Origin: Nepenthes gracilis
Taxonomy: Eukaryota > Streptophyta > Magnoliopsida > Caryophyllales > Nepenthaceae
Length of the DNA: 64,000 nucleotides
Reading direction: 5' to 3'
Assembly: GCA_033239525.1 (NCBI GenBank)
Contig: BSYO01000024.1
Location: 5,727,991-5,791,990, forward strand
How positions within the stretch are numbered: position 1 is the stretch's first letter; the number at the start of each line of letters is the position of its first letter. Made by a program: the position numbers and the translations under genes. The notes under the pieces were generated by a model, which was given only the letters and a program-made list of their open reading frames with translations, was not told the origin of the DNA and made no database searches. Positions 59,250 through 64,000 of this stretch are shown here, piece by piece.

Positions 59250-59991
59250 TGATGGGTCCAATAACATTATGAGCCAGCCCAACTCCATGCCTAACCATTA
59301 ATGCAACAAGGGGCTCAACAAGCGGCAAGTTAAGCCTCAACAAAGATATCAACCCGACCCAATCCAAAGGCTATAACAGCGACTAGAATGAGGCGCAAGG
59401 ACAATGAGTCAAAGGGGACAAGCGTCAATGGCCCAACTAGCAGTGCAACCAAACAGGCCAACTTAGAAGGTCCTTGGGCAGGTAGCCAATAGAGCTGTCA
59501 AAGTACGCGCATGTAGAGCACTGCCTGAAACCACCTGACAACTGGATCGGGGGACCATTCACGGCCTCCTTACCATAGCAAGGCAATGCTTGACAAAGGC
59601 GGCTTCATCAACGCCCCAGCAACCAACAAACCTAGAAGTGACGTCTATTACAGACCTTGACGCCAAATCTTCACCCACGAAAAATTATAAATGCCCCTCG
59701 CCACCATAGGGCAAAGGTAGAGATCATTCTCCGTTGTCAGGGAAATGCCCTACTCAAACTCATGAGGCTCCTTTCCAGACCAAGAAAAGCCTTCTTTCCC
59801 CCGAAGAGTAAGGGGGGAACCAAGCTCTTTCCCTACACAACTCTTTCTCCTTCTCACAAGGTCACTCACTGTCGAGTAGCACAACTAGTGAGCCACTTAC
59901 CAAGTGCACATCTAGTGAGCCACTTACCCAATGCATCCGGAGTGAGCCATTCCAAGAGTATATGTGTGACTAACCACATCCTAAAATCTGT
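59250..59991 (+). repeat. Truncated 3' LTR of element C
   Basis: It begins TGATGGGTCCAATAAC and follows 42535-43290 closely, including the CCCCCGAAGAG and GTGAGCCACTTACC words. It stops near CTAACCACATCCT, about 340 bp short of the full LTR. Confidence 0.8.
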
Positions 59992-60930
59992 CATTTAACT
60001 TAATCATATTTTATTATCTTTTAATGATCAATTTTACTAATGGCAAGTTATTAATCCAATGGACGTGAACTTATCCTATTAATACTCCAATTTACATGTA
60101 TATAAATAGTAAGTTAATATACAGATGATCCAAATACATTGCCATATCATTTGTGATTCTGACATCAGTCTAATAGTGTGATGTCAATTTCATGTTAAGG
60201 AAAGATGCATACTAAATCATACGAAAACCCACTTGCAGAAGCAATAATATCTACAACAATTATAAAACTAATACAAAATTATCACTGAAATATATTATTA
60301 GTTATACAAGCTTCAAAATTGGTCAGAACTTTACATTAACAATAAAATAAAACTAAATACAGTATATACTATCCCAAAAATATAAGTCCATAAAATAATA
60401 TCCCCAGAGGCATATACTAAATTCTTCAATCATCACTCCTACTCATCAGGTAAGAATTTGTGCGAATCATCTGAAGAGTTAGTAAAATAGTAAGAGAGTA
60501 AGCTAAATACTTAATAATGTATAATATCTAGCAAAGATTATGCAATTCTTTTTACTTAAAACACAATAGCAGGAACAGATATCAGCACAGGATATAATGA
60601 CTTAAAACATGATTTGAACACTTTATGTAATTCTCTCTCGGATATCTTATCTTAATCTTCCTTTCAAATTATACAAAAATTTTTTTCTTACTTTTCTTTA
60701 GGAATCAGGGCCAATAGGCCTTACTAGCTAAAAAAGTAGTCGATCGAAACCAGAGTTGTAGTTTTTCTCCACACAATCTATAATGTCCTGATTCCCAAAC
60801 ATAGTAATTAAGGTTGTATAATCAGGTTTTTTCTTAATTAATTTATGAAGAGTTATCTTAATGGCCAAGAAATTATCTAAAGACAAGAATAGTTGACCGG
60901 TAAAAAATATAATATAATACCCAGCTGACA
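59992..60930 (-). mobile_element. Partial LTR related to solo LTR E
   Basis: It aligns in the same direction with about 45474-46500: the words GATCCAAA.ACATTGCCA, GTTAAGGAAAGAT, GCAGAAGCAATAAT and CTTACTAGCTAA recur in order. The left end (TGTCATTTAAC near 59996) is probably the LTR end. The right end fades near 60930, where another LTR seems to begin. Confidence 0.5.
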
Positions 60931-61739
60931 GAGAGATTAAGAAATATTGAAGGAAAAAAAGAGACTGGTCAACACGTTGACCGGTTAATTGTACAATTTG
61001 CCCAGTATGCTTATAAATGGAAAAGGATCGGAATGCGTCCTTAAGGCAAACTGCCTGGTTGCCAAAATAACCGATTAACATGTTGACCGGTTGTTGTGCA
61101 TATAACCGACTAATCAGGATTTTTGCCCGATATGTTTGTAAATGGAAATGACCGGTATGCATCCTTTGCTAAAATATCCGGCCAACGCGTTTACCTAATA
61201 AGGTGGCCAAAAGGACTGTTTGCACCAATAACCAGAATGGGTACTTTGGAGCGGAATGATGTATTTTGCCGGTTTGGATACAAAAATGCCAGAATGAAGC
61301 AAATTAACGAAATAAATAAAGACAACTGGAATGCTTAAATGCCCGGTATGCTTAAATTCCGAGTATGCTTAAGATAAAAATGTCCGGTGTGCAAAATGCT
61401 TAAATGCTGAGAATGATGTAAATTCCCTTATGAATTGGAATGAAAGAAATAACCAGTTTGTATGAGTTTTGCCGGAATGACAAGTTTCCAGTTTGCACAA
61501 TTTTGCCGGTATGGCAAAATTGCTAGTTTGCATGAATTTTATCGGTATGGGCAATTTACTGAAATGGGTAAAATTACCGGTTTATATCTTGAGAAAAATC
61601 ACCAGTTTCAAATGCCAGTGTGCTTTTTGAGGAGAAATGTCTGGTTGCCAAAATATCCGATCAATGCCCTATTGACCGGCAGACCGTGAGGAAGAAATCC
61701 GGATAGCGCCTTGTCGCTCGGATAGGTAGGGTACGGGGG

Positions 61740-62160
61740 AAAAATGATCAGGTCAATGAAAAGTTGACTGGTTAAAAGAGGCTAAGTACTGCTGAAGAAA
61801 ATAATGAGGAGAGATTTCTGCTAGAGACGAATTCCGGAGACGAATTAAGTAAGTTTCTGAAGACGATTTCCGGAGAGAATTGAGTAAGTTTTTGGAGATG
61901 AATTGGGTAAGTTTCCGGAGACGATTTTCCCAGAGAATTGAGTGAGTTTTCAGAGACAAATTAGGTGAGTTTCTAGAGACGATTTTCGGAGAGAATTGAG
62001 TAACTTTTTGGAGACGAATTGGGTAAGTTTTCGGAAAAGATTTTTAGGGATGAATTGAGTAAGTTTCGGAGAACGAATTGGATAAATTTTCAAAGATGAT
62101 TTCCGGAGAGGATGACCGGAATAGATTGACAACCGAAGTCGGATAATGAATGAATTGAGC
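61740..62160. repeat. Degenerate tandem repeat in the U3 region
   Basis: About ten units of 30-60 bp built from GAGTAAGTTTYCGGAGACGA and ATTTTCGGAGAGAATTGA. Just upstream (60990-61640) a second set of imperfect repeats centres on TTGACCGGT and CCGGTATGC words. Confidence 0.8.
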
Positions 62161-62365
62161 AAGTATGAGAGTTAACCGAACTGCCTTACTAGCTAAAAAT
62201 TGATCTAAGGCCGGAGTGCTCAAAACAGAGTGGGTGAACTGCTTCTACCAACTCCCGCATACTCGAATAGTCTCAAATGATCTAAAATTCTCCACAAGAA
62301 GAAATAAGAGAAAAATATCAGTAGTTGGCGACCTACTCCACCTACTCTTACCGACCCCCACTGCC

Positions 62366-62373
62366 TATAAATA
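62366..62373 (+). promoter_or_regulatory. TATA box of the right-edge LTR
   Basis: TATAAATA stands in CTGCCTATAAATATTGG, followed by a GA-rich stretch at 62400-62460, the arrangement of a plant LTR promoter. Confidence 0.5.
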
Positions 62374-62983
62374 TTGGATAAGGGGGTAAGGGATGGGAGT
62401 TTAGAGAACTCAAGAGGAAATGGCACATAAGAGACGAGAGAGAGACAAAGTAAGAACTCAATGTCAGATCGAGTAAGGAATTAGCAGAAGAGGTAGGCAA
62501 GTGTACCCAATGTCTTTACTAATTTTGTATTCTGTTAAGCATCATTATTCTCATGATTGGATGAATGCTTTTTGAATCAACATAAGAGTTATGTTTGTTC
62601 TTCGATGCATATTCGAATGTTGTTAAAATCCCTTATATGTACCAAGTTTGGATTCTTAATAAGAAGTGGTAGAACTGAAGTCGTGTGCATTGAAAGGTTG
62701 TTCGCATGTTGAGTATGGCTAGCAAATATCGAAAGCTTACTCATTTGTATATTGACGACGTTTGTGAACGTAAGCATGTTTTCTAAAGAAGCCTTGTAAT
62801 TGCATGAGCCGGTAACTAGCTTTATTAAAGGACTTCAATTGTTTATGTTTTTTAAAAAAGAACCTCGGTCCCTTTTGCTATTTAAGAACTTTGGATTCTT
62901 TTTAAGCATTAAAAAACTCTGGACATATGGCCTTTAAGGAACTTTGATTTTCTGGAGGCTTAAGTTTTGTGAAATGGACTGTG

Positions 62984-63185
62984 GTGGCCGAGTAGTTGTA
63001 GGCCTAAAATGTAGTCATTCTAGATGGTCGAGTAGCCACAGATCTTAAATGTAACCGTTTTCAAATGGCTGAGTAGTTACAGGCCTTAAATGTAGCCGTT
63101 CTTTGATGATCGAGTAGTTACAGATATTAAATGTAGCCATTCTTTGATGGCCGAGTAGCTGCAGACCTGAAATACAACCGATTTT
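62984..63185. repeat. Tandem repeat of about 43 bp
   Basis: Five units with GRTGGCCGAGTAGTTACAG and CTTAAATGTAGCCGTTCT lie in the transcribed part of the LTR. Confidence 0.85.
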
Positions 63186-63781
63186 GTTAAAGAAAAAATC
63201 TAATTTGGAAATTAAACTTCTTTTTTTCTTATTATTTGAAATCAGTTATGAAGGCAATAACTTTGGCCCGTGATATTCAATTTCATGAAATGACTTTGGC
63301 ATATATATAACAAGATCTGTATGCATAAAAGCTCTTATTTTATCTTCTAGTTCTGCTATGAAATTATGTTTAAGTATGATTTAATCTGATGGGTACCTTG
63401 TTGGGCTTTCTACTCACTCCTTTCTGTTTTCTCAACTTTCAAACAAACAAGAATTTCTACCGGATGAGAAAGAGTAGATCAGGACGAACTAACTAAGAGG
63501 AAAGGCTGATCTGGACGTTGTAGCGGTTAATGACCAATCTTGATGTAATTTCTTTTTGAATATTCTGGAAAACTTGTAAAGTGACTCCGCTGTAGGAACT
63601 GATGGGTATTAATGTGCTTCCGCAGAATTATTTTTGGGTTAAGAAATTTGTGTTACCTAATCGCATCTCAATTCTTTTTTTTTTGTTTCATGTGTTTGGC
63701 CAACCGGATGACCGGCCTTATGCGATTCTGTGCACGTGAAAGTAAAATGAAAGAAAATTTTTATTTCCACCCATATAAGTG

Positions 63782-63806
63782 TATATATATATATATATAT
63801 ATATAC
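63782..63806. repeat. (TA)n microsatellite
   Basis: An alternating TA run, with a second shorter one at about 63848-63860, both just before the LTR end. Confidence 0.85.
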
Positions 63807-63929
63807 CATATTAAAATATAATCTATTCAAAAGGTATATATTAGGTGTATATATATATATATGTATGGTATAAGTACCTTAGGTTTTGACGGAGCCCATA
63901 ATAAGGGAATATGGTCGGTCCGTTACAAT

Positions 63930-63940
63930 TGGTGTCAGAG
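63930..63940 (+). promoter_or_regulatory. Primer-binding site of the right-edge element
   Basis: TGGTGTCAGAG is one base from TGGTATCAGAG, the usual tRNA-Met primer site. The following leader (CCTTAGGTTTTGATTTG, GCAGAAGCTTAGG) resembles that of element D on the minus strand (54300-54360). Confidence 0.75.
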
Positions 63941-64000
63941 AGAAAAGTGACACCTTAGGTTTTGATTTGAGTTTATGCAGAAGCTTAGGATAGATTAAGA

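Larger units (their letters stand above)
42535..59991 (+). mobile_element. Element C: Tat element without gag-pol, hosting two nested insertions
   Basis: The 5' LTR (42535-43606) and 3' LTR (from 59250) are clear relatives. The primer site TTGGCACCATCTGTCGG follows the first and the tract CATGGGGGGCTAA precedes the second. Between them I find a short gag-like start, then post-integrase sequence and an antisense gene region, but no reverse transcriptase or integrase. Its own DNA is cut by a solo LTR (about 45474-47975) and by element D (48849-57196). The 3' LTR breaks off near 59990, so no TSD can be read. Confidence 0.8.
60930..63927 (+). mobile_element. 5' LTR of an element that continues past the window
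   Basis: The right end GGTCCGTTACA at 63927 is followed by ATTGGTGTCAGAG, a tRNA-Met-type primer site. A TATA-like TATAAATA lies at 62366-62373, leaving about 1.5 kb of transcribed LTR. The late part has GGGCTTTCTACTCACTCC (about 63405), a word I associate with Tekay/Del-type chromovirus LTRs. The left end could not be fixed. The upstream half is filled with degenerate repeats. Confidence 0.55.

Overview
This window is nuclear DNA of a flowering plant. It contains one recognisable spliced host gene in a mass of nested and decayed LTR retrotransposons. The evidence for a plant is a three-exon gene on the minus strand (35573-40935) for a TauD/clavaminate-synthase-like dioxygenase of the plant type, five Tat-lineage Ty3/gypsy copies, several Copia solo LTRs, a TRIM element, and AT-rich spacers. 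I cannot name the species.

Layout. 1-510 is AT-rich spacer. 511-8321 is a minus-strand Tat element with both LTRs but no recognisable gag-pol; it keeps a repeat-swollen antisense gene on the plus strand. 8829-9656 and 10193-11031 are Copia-like solo LTRs with target-site duplications (TSDs). 12197-22529 (element A) and 22769-32429 (element B) are two complete but broken plus-strand Tat elements lying 239 bp apart, each with a perfect 5-bp TSD, gag-pol remnants and an antisense gene between pol and the 3' LTR. A small TRIM (14172-14585) sits inside the gag of A. 32435-34800 is AT-rich spacer with little in it. A possible PPR-gene remnant lies around 34850-35110.

The host gene has exons 40935-40558, 37547-37294 and 35933-35573, coding for 330 residues. 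Its introns are inflated by three solo Copia LTRs (36315-37118, 37698-38614, 38953-39732), all antisense to the gene. The first intron appears to use a GC donor.

From 41281 to the right edge is a nested stack. First comes a Tat solo LTR (41281-42404). Element C (5' LTR 42535-43606, 3' LTR from 59250) is a Tat derivative without gag-pol. It is interrupted by a minus-strand solo LTR E (about 45474-47975) and by a complete minus-strand LTR element D (48849-57196) that has very long LTRs and no recognised pol. The 3' LTR of C is cut short near 59990 by a further partial LTR. The last 3 kb is the LTR and primer-binding site of another element that continues beyond the window.

No CRISPR array, tRNA, rRNA or organised new gene system is visible. 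The most unusual signal is that the antisense gene of the Tat elements survives, with a shared C-terminal motif and expanded repeats, in two copies that have lost gag and pol. All lineage names come from reading motifs by eye; no database search was run.
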